37,382 nt of DNA from Sphingomonadales bacterium (GTDB lineage: Bacteria > Pseudomonadota > Alphaproteobacteria > Sphingomonadales > Sphingomonadaceae): the NCBI GenBank assembly GCA_025351405.1, contig JANXVZ010000043.1, forward strand, positions 1-37,382. The letters are read 5' to 3'. A program made the translations under genes and the position numbers. The notes below the pieces were generated by a model. The model was given only the letters and a program-made list of their open reading frames with translations, ran no database searches and was not told the origin of the DNA. Positions within the stretch are counted from its first letter, which is position 1. Each line of letters starts with the position of its first letter. Of the stretch, positions 10,466 through 18,213 are shown piece after piece.

Positions 10466-11104
10466 CTAAAGCTGGCGCAAAGACTGCATTCGCGCATCCA
10501 TGGCCAGTTGCGTGCGGCTTTCGACGCCAAGCTTTGCATAGACATTGTGGAGGTGCATCTTGACCGTGCCCTCGGTAATCCCCAGCGCCCCTGCAATCTT
10601 GCGGTTGCGCTGCCCGGTCGCGACCAATGTCGCCACATCACGTTCACGCCGGGTCAGCTTCGCCGTATCGTCGATGGCGGTGCGAACACCTGTATTGACG
10701 ACGACATCGCGGTCCCTCCAATGGCCGCCGGCGGCCACCACGCCGATGCAGTGAAGAATGCTGGCCGGCGGATCGGTTTTCAGCACGACGCCTTCGGCTT
10801 TGCTGCCCAGAGCCGCGGCCAGCGCCGGATGCATCGCCGACGGCAACGTGATGATCATGGCGGTGGTCGTATCGCGCCGCCCAAGCATTGCCAGTGGTGC
10901 GGGGTCGACGAGATCGATATCGATCAGCGCGAGGTCGACATCGCCAGCAGAAAGCGCCGCGACGGCATCAGTAACATTGTTGGCGCGTTCGACGACGGCA
11001 TAGCCATGCGCCGCAAGAATCCACGCCAGCCCTTCGACAAGAATGGGATGTCGATCCGCGATAAGGAGGCGCGTGCGCAATTTCGGCGTAGCGTCCCGGC
11101 CCAT
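10466..11104 (-). CDS. LuxR/NarL-type response regulator (orphan)
   Basis: A 212-residue two-domain regulator. The N-terminal receiver has the expected phospho-acceptor Asp in LALIDID (D62) and the conserved Lys (K109), but the acidic pair that binds Mg is reduced: the usual ADDHP reads ADRHP, with Arg18 in the second position. The C-terminal LuxR helix-turn-helix spans about 146-200 (LTRRERDVATLVATGQ, then TVKMHLHNVYAKLGV). The ATG at 11104 is preferred over an upstream in-frame start at 11143 because GGGGAG lies 9 bases before it. No histidine kinase gene is next to it, so it is an orphan here. It is divergent from the amidohydrolase gene, with a 140-base gap that must hold both promoters, so control of that operon is possible but unproven. 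Confidence 0.85.
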   Translation of the reverse strand: MGRDATPKLRTRLLIADRHPILVEGLAWILAAHGYAVVERANNVTDAVAALSAGDVDLALIDIDLVDPAPLAMLGRRDTTTAMIITLPSAMHPALAAALGSKAEGVVLKTDPPASILHCIGVVAAGGHWRDRDVVVNTGVRTAIDDTAKLTRRERDVATLVATGQRNRKIAGALGITEGTVKMHLHNVYAKLGVESRTQLAMDARMQSLRQL

Positions 11105-11244
11105 GTTTCTGCTCTCCCCGAGGTGTGTCAAAAGATACGGCACATCGGCCGTTCGGGTTGCGCGGCCTGAACAGGATCCATCGGCGACCGTGGTTGCACC
11201 ACGGCGGAAGCGGCTTTAAGCCTGTCATCAAAGGGGATTTGCAG

Positions 11245-12522
11245 ATGCGCGTTCGAACAATGGCCCTCGCCGGCCTGGCTTTGCTGTTTGCAGTGCCAGC
11301 GACGGCTGAAACCGTGGCGATCACTGCCGCGAGGATGGTCGATGTCGTTGCCGGCACAGTGGTTTCAAATCCGGTGATTGTGGCGAGGGACGGCCGCATC
11401 ATTGCCGTGGGCAGTGCCGGCAATGTCGCTGTGCCGGCGGATGCGCGGCGCATCGACCTTGCCGGCATGACCCTTTTGCCGGGTCTCATCGATATGCACG
11501 TCCATCTCGACAGCGATCCGACGCTGGGCGGCTATCGCGGGCTCGAACACGTCCAGAGTTTTTACAGTGCCATCGGCGTGCGCAACGCCGCCGTGACGTT
11601 AAACGCCGGTTTCACCACTGTGCGCAACGTCGGCAGCAGCAACCTTGATGATGTTGGCCTCAAGCAGGCGATCGAGGCGGGATATATCAGGGGGCCGCGC
11701 ATCGTCCCGGCGACGTATGCGATCGGCGCGACCGGCGGACATTGCGACAGCACCGAACTCCCGCCCGAGATACATGTCGATACTCCCGGCGTGGTCAACG
11801 GCGCCGACGCCATTCGCGCCAAAGTGCGTGAACTGCGCAAATGGGGTGCGGAGGTCATCAAGTTCTGTGGAACCGGCGGCGTGTTTTCCAAGACCGACAG
11901 TGTCGGTGGCCAGCAATATTCGCAGGAGGAGATGAACGCGCTGGTCGCGGAGGCGCATATGCTGGGCATGCGTGTTGCCGTCCACGCGCATGGCAGCGCG
12001 GGCATCAATGCGGCGTTGCGCGCCGGCACCGATACCATCGAGCATGCCAGCCTTGCCGATGACGAAAGCTTTGCGCTGGCGAAGAAGATCGGTTCGTGGT
12101 TTTCGATGGATATCTACGACGATGACTATATTCTTGCCGAAGGTGCCAGGAACGGCGTCTTCCCGGAGTCGCTTGAAAAGGAGCGCTCGATCGGTCGCAA
12201 ACAGCGCGAAACCTTTCAACGGGCGGTTAAGGCTGGGGTCAAGATGGTGTTCGGCACCGATGCCGGCGTTTACCCGCACGGCGACAACGGCCGGCAGTTC
12301 GGCAAGATGGTCGAATGGGGCATGACGCCGATGCAGGCGATCCAGGCCGCGACCCGCAACGCCGGGGAGGCACTGGGGCGCACCGCGGACGTGGGGGCGA
12401 TCGCAGTAGGGCGCTATGCCGACATGATCGCGGTCAAGGATGATCCCATCGCCAACGTGAAGACACTGGAGGCGATTCCGGTCGTCATCAAGGGCGGCGA
12501 AATCGTCAAGGATGCGCGCTGA
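11245..12522 (+). CDS. Exported metal-dependent amidohydrolase (Xaa-Pro dipeptidase/imidazolonepropionase-like)
   Basis: A 425-residue amidohydrolase-superfamily enzyme with a signal peptide (about residues 1-21, ending ATA-E). The binuclear metal site is complete: DMHVHLD (H85, H87), the carbamylated Lys in EVIKFCG (K206), H247/H249 in AVHAHG, H267 in EHAS and D339 in GTDAGVYPHG. This layout matches the prolidase-like branch that hydrolyses Xaa-Pro or other N-capped dipeptides. Secretion implies a periplasmic substrate. ATG 11245 is chosen because AGGGG lies 8 bases upstream and the signal peptide starts there; an upstream start at 11125 would bury it. The acylase gene follows after 21 bases, so the two are probably co-transcribed. 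The exact substrate is unknown. Confidence 0.88.
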   Translation: MRVRTMALAGLALLFAVPATAETVAITAARMVDVVAGTVVSNPVIVARDGRIIAVGSAGNVAVPADARRIDLAGMTLLPGLIDMHVHLDSDPTLGGYRGLEHVQSFYSAIGVRNAAVTLNAGFTTVRNVGSSNLDDVGLKQAIEAGYIRGPRIVPATYAIGATGGHCDSTELPPEIHVDTPGVVNGADAIRAKVRELRKWGAEVIKFCGTGGVFSKTDSVGGQQYSQEEMNALVAEAHMLGMRVAVHAHGSAGINAALRAGTDTIEHASLADDESFALAKKIGSWFSMDIYDDDYILAEGARNGVFPESLEKERSIGRKQRETFQRAVKAGVKMVFGTDAGVYPHGDNGRQFGKMVEWGMTPMQAIQAATRNAGEALGRTADVGAIAVGRYADMIAVKDDPIANVKTLEAIPVVIKGGEIVKDAR

Positions 12523-12543
12523 GGCGCCGGGGGGGAGCGGGAA

Positions 12544-14637
12544 ATGCCTGGCTGGCTGAAGGCGCTGCTGTGGACAGGCGTGGTGCTGGCAACGGTGTTC
12601 GTCGGGCTTGCCAGCTGGGACAATTTGACGGCGCGCGGGTCGGCGGCAGACCCGGTCGTGCGCCACGATGTTCGTATCGTCCGTGACAGCTGGGGTGTGC
12701 CGCACATCTTTGGCCATACCGATGCCGATGTGTCCTATGGACTGGCGATTGCCCATGCGGAGGATGATTTTCCGACGCTCGAGGAAGTGCTCGCCGCCGT
12801 TCGGGGCAGGGCCGGTGCGATTTCGGGCGCAGAGGGCGCCAAGCTGGATTTTGCGCGCGCGTTCCTCGGCGCAAATGCGACGGCAGATGCGCACTATTCG
12901 GACCTGTCGCCCGCAACCCGCGCGCTCGTCGAGGCATATGCCGCCGGGCTCAACCAATACGCCACGCGCCACCCATCGGAGGTGCGGCTCCGTGGGCTTT
13001 TCCCGGTCAACGGCCGGGATGTCGTCGCCGGTTTCATGCTGCGCTCGCCGTTCTTCTTTGGTTTCGACCGGCCGCTCGGCGCGCTGATCGACAACAAACT
13101 GCCTCCACGTGATGCCGGTCCGCCGGACGAGCGCGGATCGAACGGGTTCGCGGTGGCCGGCAGGCGCTCGGCCGATGGCGTCACCCGGCTGGTCGTCAAC
13201 TCGCACCAACCTTGGGTGGGCGGCGTTACCTGGTGGGAAGCCGTTGTCCATAGCGACGAAGGCTGGGACTTCGCCGGCGCGCTGTTCCCTGGCGCTCCAT
13301 TCCCGCTGCTCGGCCACAACAAGACGCTGGGCTGGACCAATACCGTCAACCGGCCCGACCTCATCGACACCTACAAGCTCGTGCTTGACAAGGATGCCAC
13401 GCATTATCGCTTCGACGGCCGCTGGCTGCCGCTGGCAAAGGAGCGCGTGTGGTTGCGGGTCAAGTTCGGCCCGTTGACGCTGCCCGTTCCAAAAACGCTG
13501 TACCGATCGGTGCAGGGCCCGGTGGTCGTCAACACGCTGGGCGCGTTTGCGCTGCGCTATGCCGGCATCGGTGACGTTCGACAGGTCGAGCAATATTATC
13601 GGCTCAACAAGGCACGCAACTTTGCCGAATGGCAGTCAGCAATGGCGATGCAGGGTGTGTCCGGTACAAACTTCATCTATGGCGACGCCGCCGGCCATAT
13701 CGCCATGGTCTACAATGCCCGCTTCCCGGACCGGGCAAAGGGCTATGACTGGAAGGGCGTGCTGCCGGGAGATACATCCAAGACCCTGTGGACACGCTAT
13801 CTGCCCTGGCGAGCCGACCCGATGGTCATCGATCCTGCCTCGGGCTGGGTTGCCAACTCCAACAATACACCATTCAACGCAACCGCCGTGTCGGACCAGC
13901 TCGATGCCAGGGCCTATCCTGCCGAGATGGGCATCGAGAGCTACGTGACCAACCGTTCGTTGCGCTGGGCGTCGATGTTCGCCGGCATCAATGGCCCGAT
14001 CAGTCGCGAAGCGCTGCTGCGTATCAAGTTCGACAAGGGTTACGACAAGGCGAGTTGGGCAGGGGACTGGCTGGGCAAGATCGCTGCTGTCGATACGCGC
14101 CGTGCACCGGACCTGGCGGCGGCGCAAAAGCTGCTGGCAACCTGGAACTGGACGCTCGATGGCGACAACAGCGCCGATACCCTGGCGTCGATGCTGCTCG
14201 CCGAAGCCGGTCGACAGGCTTATTTCGGAGAACCGATGCCCGATGCGGCCGCTACGCTGCGCGACGTCACCGATTGGCTGCAATCACATTTCCACCGCCT
14301 CGACGTGCCATTCGCAGATTTCCAACGGCTGCGACGGGGAAAGACCGACCTACCGGTATTCGGCGGCCCAGATACCATCCGTGCAGTTTATGCAGCTCGC
14401 GCACCCGATGGCCGCCGAGTGGCCAACAATGGCGACGGCTTCATCATGCTGATCGAGTGGAGCCCGGACGGCGCGGTCCATTCGCAAAGCATCCACCAGT
14501 TCGGCGCTGCGACGGTGCGGACGCTTTCCCGCCATTACGCCGACCAGTCGCCGTTGTTCGCCGAGCAAAAATGGAAAGACGTATGGTTCAGCGATGCTCA
14601 ACTCGCCGGCCATGTCGAAAGTGACACGCGCCCCTGA
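12544..14637 (+). CDS. Penicillin-acylase-family N-terminal nucleophile amidase
   Basis: A 697-residue Ntn hydrolase of the penicillin G acylase / AHL acylase / aculeacin acylase family. These precursors cleave themselves just before a Ser, which becomes the nucleophile and the N-terminus of the beta chain. Here that is ERGSNGFAVAG, with Ser199 predicted to be the new N-terminus. The GWVANSNNTPF segment near 435-446 supplies the conserved Asn of the oxyanion hole. A hydrophobic N-terminal segment (about residues 5-25) is either a signal peptide or an anchor, so the enzyme is periplasmic. The ATG at 12544 has a GGGGGAG run just upstream. The neighbouring exported dipeptidase-like gene suggests sequential hydrolysis of N-acylated peptides or amino acids (inference). 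An N-acyl-homoserine lactone substrate is possible but nothing in the sequence settles it. Confidence 0.9.
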   Translation: MPGWLKALLWTGVVLATVFVGLASWDNLTARGSAADPVVRHDVRIVRDSWGVPHIFGHTDADVSYGLAIAHAEDDFPTLEEVLAAVRGRAGAISGAEGAKLDFARAFLGANATADAHYSDLSPATRALVEAYAAGLNQYATRHPSEVRLRGLFPVNGRDVVAGFMLRSPFFFGFDRPLGALIDNKLPPRDAGPPDERGSNGFAVAGRRSADGVTRLVVNSHQPWVGGVTWWEAVVHSDEGWDFAGALFPGAPFPLLGHNKTLGWTNTVNRPDLIDTYKLVLDKDATHYRFDGRWLPLAKERVWLRVKFGPLTLPVPKTLYRSVQGPVVVNTLGAFALRYAGIGDVRQVEQYYRLNKARNFAEWQSAMAMQGVSGTNFIYGDAAGHIAMVYNARFPDRAKGYDWKGVLPGDTSKTLWTRYLPWRADPMVIDPASGWVANSNNTPFNATAVSDQLDARAYPAEMGIESYVTNRSLRWASMFAGINGPISREALLRIKFDKGYDKASWAGDWLGKIAAVDTRRAPDLAAAQKLLATWNWTLDGDNSADTLASMLLAEAGRQAYFGEPMPDAAATLRDVTDWLQSHFHRLDVPFADFQRLRRGKTDLPVFGGPDTIRAVYAARAPDGRRVANNGDGFIMLIEWSPDGAVHSQSIHQFGAATVRTLSRHYADQSPLFAEQKWKDVWFSDAQLAGHVESDTRP

Positions 14638-14666
14638 CCGGTGCCGGCCTTCCGCCGCTGCCCGGG

Positions 14667-14688
14667 CCATGTTAGCCAAGCAACATGG
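14667..14688. promoter_or_regulatory. Inverted repeat over the start codon of the RpiR-type regulator gene
   Basis: A perfect 7-bp inverted repeat, CCATGTT-N8-AACATGG, lies across the initiating ATG (14685-14687). It could be an autoregulatory operator or an RNA hairpin that hides the start codon. Only one copy was found, so this is tentative; a chance repeat of this size is not very unlikely. Confidence 0.35.
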
Positions 14689-15557
14689 ACGGTAACATTG
14701 CCAGCGGCCGGGTCGCGCGCCTGTTGCGAGAACGCTATGACGGCTTCACCGTTTCAGAACGGATGATTGCCGGCTGGCTGCTCGAAAACATGGGGGTCAT
14801 CCCGTTCGAGACAGCGGCCTCAATCGGCAACCGTGTCGGCGTCAGCGCCATGACGGTCGGACGATTCCTGAAATCGCTTGGGTATGCGCGCCTGTCGGCA
14901 TTGAAGGACGATCTGCGCGGGGAACTGGGCGACGCGCCGTGGCTGCTCGCGCCCGCAAACAGTTCGGGTGCCGATTCGCGGCTGAAGGCTGAAACGGCGG
15001 CGATCGCCGATGTCTATCGGCTTGCAGAAACCGCCGAATGGGCAGCGGTCGTGGCGTTGCTGGCCGGTGCAAGGACCGTGCTGGTTGCCGGTTTCCAGAC
15101 AGAGCGCGGGTTGGCGGCGGGATTTGCGCATCACCTTGGTTATGTGCGTCCCGGCGTGCGCAGCATCGATGCCGGAACCGGACTTTATGCGGAACTGGAG
15201 GAAATCGGCCCCGGGGATGCGTTGGTGCTGGTCGACCTGCGGCGGTATTCGAGGCACTTCCGGCTGCTTGCCGAACGCGGCGTGGCGAGCGGCGGCGCCG
15301 TGGTGGTCGTCACCGATCCCTATTGTCCCTGGGCGCGCGACCTGACCCCGCATATTCTTGCCGCCGAAGTCAGCCTGGGGCATTTTTGGGACATGAACAC
15401 CGCGCTGGCATCGCTGCTCAACCTGCTTGTCGATGATGTGGTGCGCATCATCGGCGCCGAACAGGTGCATGCGCGACTGGCGCTGCTGTCTGAATCCTAT
15501 GACGAATTCGTCGGCTTCCAGCAGCGCGGCGCCAGCGGTGTCCAGCGCGCCCGATAA
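14685..15557 (+). CDS. MurR/RpiR-family transcriptional regulator
   Basis: A 290-residue regulator with an N-terminal HTH_6 domain (about 1-80; the core ETAASIGNRVGVSAMTVGRF is the recognition region) and a C-terminal SIS-like sugar-phosphate domain (about 120-255, starting at VLVAGFQTERGLAAGFAHHLG). Proteins of this type sense phosphosugars and control sugar, amino-sugar or amino-acid catabolism. It follows the acylase by 47 bases on the same strand and may be the last gene of the amidohydrolase-acylase operon or have its own promoter. No strong Shine-Dalgarno sequence precedes the ATG at 14685, but an inverted repeat covers it. The convergent HerA-like gene ends only 9 bases away. Confidence 0.86.
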   Translation: MDGNIASGRVARLLRERYDGFTVSERMIAGWLLENMGVIPFETAASIGNRVGVSAMTVGRFLKSLGYARLSALKDDLRGELGDAPWLLAPANSSGADSRLKAETAAIADVYRLAETAEWAAVVALLAGARTVLVAGFQTERGLAAGFAHHLGYVRPGVRSIDAGTGLYAELEEIGPGDALVLVDLRRYSRHFRLLAERGVASGGAVVVVTDPYCPWARDLTPHILAAEVSLGHFWDMNTALASLLNLLVDDVVRIIGAEQVHARLALLSESYDEFVGFQQRGASGVQRAR

Positions 15558-15566
15558 CGCGCCGGA

Positions 15567-17276
15567 TCAGGCATATTGATACACTGTGCCCCCCGACGGG
15601 CGCAGCAGCAGCGATACCGTCGGCATGTCGAATTCATTGGTATCGACCAGATTGTCCGATTGGTTGCGCCAGCGCTGGATGGTGCGGTCGAGCGCATCAC
15701 TGTCTGCAGCGGCCTCGCTCCACAACTGGCTGAAGACAGGATCGTCCGACCGCGGGCGCAAGTGCGGCGCAAGTATGTCGATGCTTACGCGCATCGGGAT
15801 GGTGACACCCTCGCCGCAAATGACACACTCGCCCTTGCGGAGTGCCGGGATCGAATCGAGGAAGCTGCGGCCACCGTCGGGCATGGCGTTGCGTACGCAC
15901 GCCTGGTCGCGATCGTTGTTGAGCCGCATCGTAATGATGGTACCGCACTGCGACAGCGCGCCTTCGGCGAGATCCGATGGCCGTTGGGTGACCAGCGCCA
16001 GCGAAACACCGTATTTGCGCCCCTCCTTGGCGATGCGTTCCAGCACCTTGCGCACCGTGGTGCCGCTGGCGACGCGCTCGGCAGGAACATAACGGTGCGC
16101 TTCCTCGCAAACCAGCAGGATCGGCCGTTGACGTTCCGCGCGCGCCCAGATGGCATAATCCATGACGATACGGGACAGCAACGCCACGACAACGGAGACG
16201 ATGTCCGCGGGCACGCCGGAAAGATCGATGACCGAGACCGGACGACCGTCGCCATCGAGGCGCAGGATCCGCGTCAGGAAATCCTTCATCGAGTCGCTCG
16301 ACAGGCTGCGGTTGAACATGAACGAATAGCGGGAATCGCGCAGGATCTCGTCGATGCGGTTCTTCAGCCGGACATAGCGTGAAATCTCGCTGGCATGGTC
16401 AAGCTTGCCCATCTTGGCCTGGAGGCATTCCAGCAGTTCGGCGAACGGATAAGGCACCGGGCTGTCGACCGTCAGGTCGGCAAAGGTCTTTGCAAGCGCA
16501 CTCTTGGAGCGCGCTTGCAGCAGGCAGCCTGCCAGGATGGCCTTGTCGAGCTCGCGTTCAACACCTTCGCTGGTGATGAAAACTTCGCAATGTTCCTCGA
16601 AATTCATCAGCCAATAGGGCAGTTCCAGGTTGTCGACATTGAAGATCTTGCCGGTCGTGGCGAAGGCTGCGCCATATTCGCCATGCGGATCGAGCACGAC
16701 GATATGGCCCTTGGGCGCCCTTTCGATGATGCGATGGAGGATGAGCGCGGTTGCCGTCGACTTGCCCGAACCGGTCGACCCCAACAGGGCGAAATGCTTG
16801 CCGAGCAACTGGTCGATCAGCAGCGTCGCGCGCACGTCGCTTGTGGGATAGACCGTGCCAATCTCGATGTTGGCGGCGTTGCCGGGGCCAAAAAGCTCGA
16901 CCAGATCGGCGTGGGTGACGGCATAGACCGCGTCGCCGGCGCGCGGATAGCGGGTGATGCCGCGGCGGAACTTGGTGATCGAACCATCGGCCGCCTCATC
17001 GCCCTCACCCAGAAAATCGACGCTGAGATGGATCGCGCCTGCGCCGCCATCTTCGGCATTGGTGTCGCGGACATTGGCGATCAGCCACATGGCGCCGGCC
17101 TTTATCTTGACCTGGCCGCCAACCGCGCCGGCCAGCGCCACTGCGGGGTCATCGTTGCGCTTCAGCAATTCGAATGCTGCACGATCGAAAATGACCTTCG
17201 CGCCGGCGAAGGAGACATTTTCCACATTGCCCACGACAAATTGTTTCCGCACCGTACCCCCGGTATGCAATCGCAT
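15567..17276 (-). CDS. HerA-like ATPase/translocase (DUF87)
   Basis: A 569-residue AAA-class ATPase of the HerA/FtsK superfamily. The N-terminal beta-rich part (about 10-140, starting VGNVENVSFAGAKV) resembles a HAS-barrel. The DUF87 core has a Walker A GSTGSGKST near 166-174, Walker B ILLVCEEAHRYVP, a following sensor region (ALVTQRPSDLAEGALSQCGT) and an arginine-rich C-terminal part. HerA proteins form hexamers that move DNA and often work with the nuclease NurA; no nurA-like gene lies nearby, which is common for bacterial copies. The start is uncertain: ATG 17276 is used, but no clear ribosome binding site precedes it. A TTG at 17288 or a GTG about 24 bases inside (preceded by GGGGGT) are alternatives. 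It lies 65 bases after the pseudouridine synthase gene and could share its transcript. Confidence 0.85.
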   Translation of the reverse strand: MRLHTGGTVRKQFVVGNVENVSFAGAKVIFDRAAFELLKRNDDPAVALAGAVGGQVKIKAGAMWLIANVRDTNAEDGGAGAIHLSVDFLGEGDEAADGSITKFRRGITRYPRAGDAVYAVTHADLVELFGPGNAANIEIGTVYPTSDVRATLLIDQLLGKHFALLGSTGSGKSTATALILHRIIERAPKGHIVVLDPHGEYGAAFATTGKIFNVDNLELPYWLMNFEEHCEVFITSEGVERELDKAILAGCLLQARSKSALAKTFADLTVDSPVPYPFAELLECLQAKMGKLDHASEISRYVRLKNRIDEILRDSRYSFMFNRSLSSDSMKDFLTRILRLDGDGRPVSVIDLSGVPADIVSVVVALLSRIVMDYAIWARAERQRPILLVCEEAHRYVPAERVASGTTVRKVLERIAKEGRKYGVSLALVTQRPSDLAEGALSQCGTIITMRLNNDRDQACVRNAMPDGGRSFLDSIPALRKGECVICGEGVTIPMRVSIDILAPHLRPRSDDPVFSQLWSEAAADSDALDRTIQRWRNQSDNLVDTNEFDMPTVSLLLRPSGGTVYQYA

Positions 17277-17341
17277 GTGAAGTCGCAAGACTACATGATT
17301 ACGGCAACTTGCGGTTGGCGTTTAATGCACATGATGAAGTT

Positions 17342-18040
17342 TTAATGTGGCAGTGCGTTTTCGGCTCCCACGGCGGCTGAAAACAGCGCGCGCGATGGCC
17401 AATCACCGGGCAACGGCGCCGTAACCGTAAGCGGCGCATTTTCATCATAGGGCAGGGTGATGGAACGGGCGTGAAGCCGCATCGGGCCCTTGCCGTCGCC
17501 ATAGACAGGGTCGCCGATGATGGCACAGCCGATGGAGGCGGCATGGACGCGCAGCTGGTGCGTGCGACCGGTTTCGGGCCGGAATTCGACAAGGCGTGCA
17601 CCGCGGTCGAGGACCTGCCAATGCGTGACGGCACGCTTGCCGCGCTTGTCGATGATCATCCGCCAGCCGGCTTCCGCGCTTGAAATCTTGTGGAGAGGGG
17701 CGTCGATGGTGCCGCTGTCGTCTTCGGGCAGGCTATCGAGCACCGCCCAATAGACCTTCTTGATGCGTGCAGCCTCGAACAGCGCCGATACGCGTTTCAC
17801 CGCCTTGGGGTGCCGCGCGAGGATAAGACACCCCGATGTGTTCCGGTCGAGACGATGCGCCAGCACGGGCAAGGTGCGATTACCAAGTGCAAGGATGTCG
17901 AGAAAGCGCTCGAGGCTGTCGGGAGTCTGCGGGCCAGGGTGCACGGCAAGCCCGGCCGGTTTATCGATGACCAGCAGGTGGGTGTCGTGGTGCAGCACGC
18001 GAAAGGGCAGCCCCGCCGGGGTTTCGTAGTTGATATCCAT
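17342..18040 (-). CDS. RluA-family pseudouridine synthase
   Basis: A 232-residue RNA pseudouridine synthase that isomerises uridine in rRNA or tRNA. The catalytic motif HRLDRNTSG is present (D65), preceded by the family motif VIDKPAGLAVHPG (25-37) and followed by RPETGRTHQLRVHAASIG. No S4 domain precedes the catalytic domain, as in the shorter RluA/TruC-like enzymes; the target site cannot be named. The ATG at 18040 has AAGGAAG close upstream; a longer frame starts 27 bases earlier but lacks such a signal. It is divergent from the flagellin gene. Confidence 0.9.
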   Translation of the reverse strand: MDINYETPAGLPFRVLHHDTHLLVIDKPAGLAVHPGPQTPDSLERFLDILALGNRTLPVLAHRLDRNTSGCLILARHPKAVKRVSALFEAARIKKVYWAVLDSLPEDDSGTIDAPLHKISSAEAGWRMIIDKRGKRAVTHWQVLDRGARLVEFRPETGRTHQLRVHAASIGCAIIGDPVYGDGKGPMRLHARSITLPYDENAPLTVTAPLPGDWPSRALFSAAVGAENALPH

Positions 18041-18075
18041 GCGCTTCCTTACGCGGTGTTTGGGCAAGACGGAAA

Positions 18076-18139
18076 CAGGCGCGCCGCGTGGCGCCTGCCG
18101 GATGCGATCGCAGCGTTGTTAGTTAATCAAATCGCAGCG
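18076..18139. promoter_or_regulatory. Leader region between pseudouridine synthase and flagellin: hairpin and direct repeat
   Basis: The 173-base gap before the flagellin gene holds an inverted repeat CAGGCGC-N8-GCGCCTG (18076-18097) and a 9-bp direct repeat ATCGCAGCG at 18107-18115 and 18131-18139, 24 bases apart and flanking an AT-rich stretch. I could not identify a convincing sigma-28 or sigma-54 promoter. The role of these repeats is unknown. Confidence 0.35.
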
Positions 18140-18213
18140 CCGCCGCTTTTAGGGCCACGGCGCCCCGCAGACCCTTGCGGCAGCCGGGGAACCGAACCGG
18201 GAGAATTTCAGCC

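Noticed and set aside
11101-11107. CCATGTT at the response regulator start as a second RpiR operator
   Set aside because: It is only a half-site and simply reflects an AACATGG start-codon context on the minus strand.
11599-13593. A 664-codon open frame antisense to the amidohydrolase and acylase genes
   Set aside because: It crosses two well-supported genes, is rich in His/Arg/Asp as shadow frames are, and shows no family motif.
18041-18213. Sigma-54 or sigma-28 promoter for flagellin
   Set aside because: A GG/GC pair with the required 10-base spacing was not found, and no good sigma-28 match was seen.
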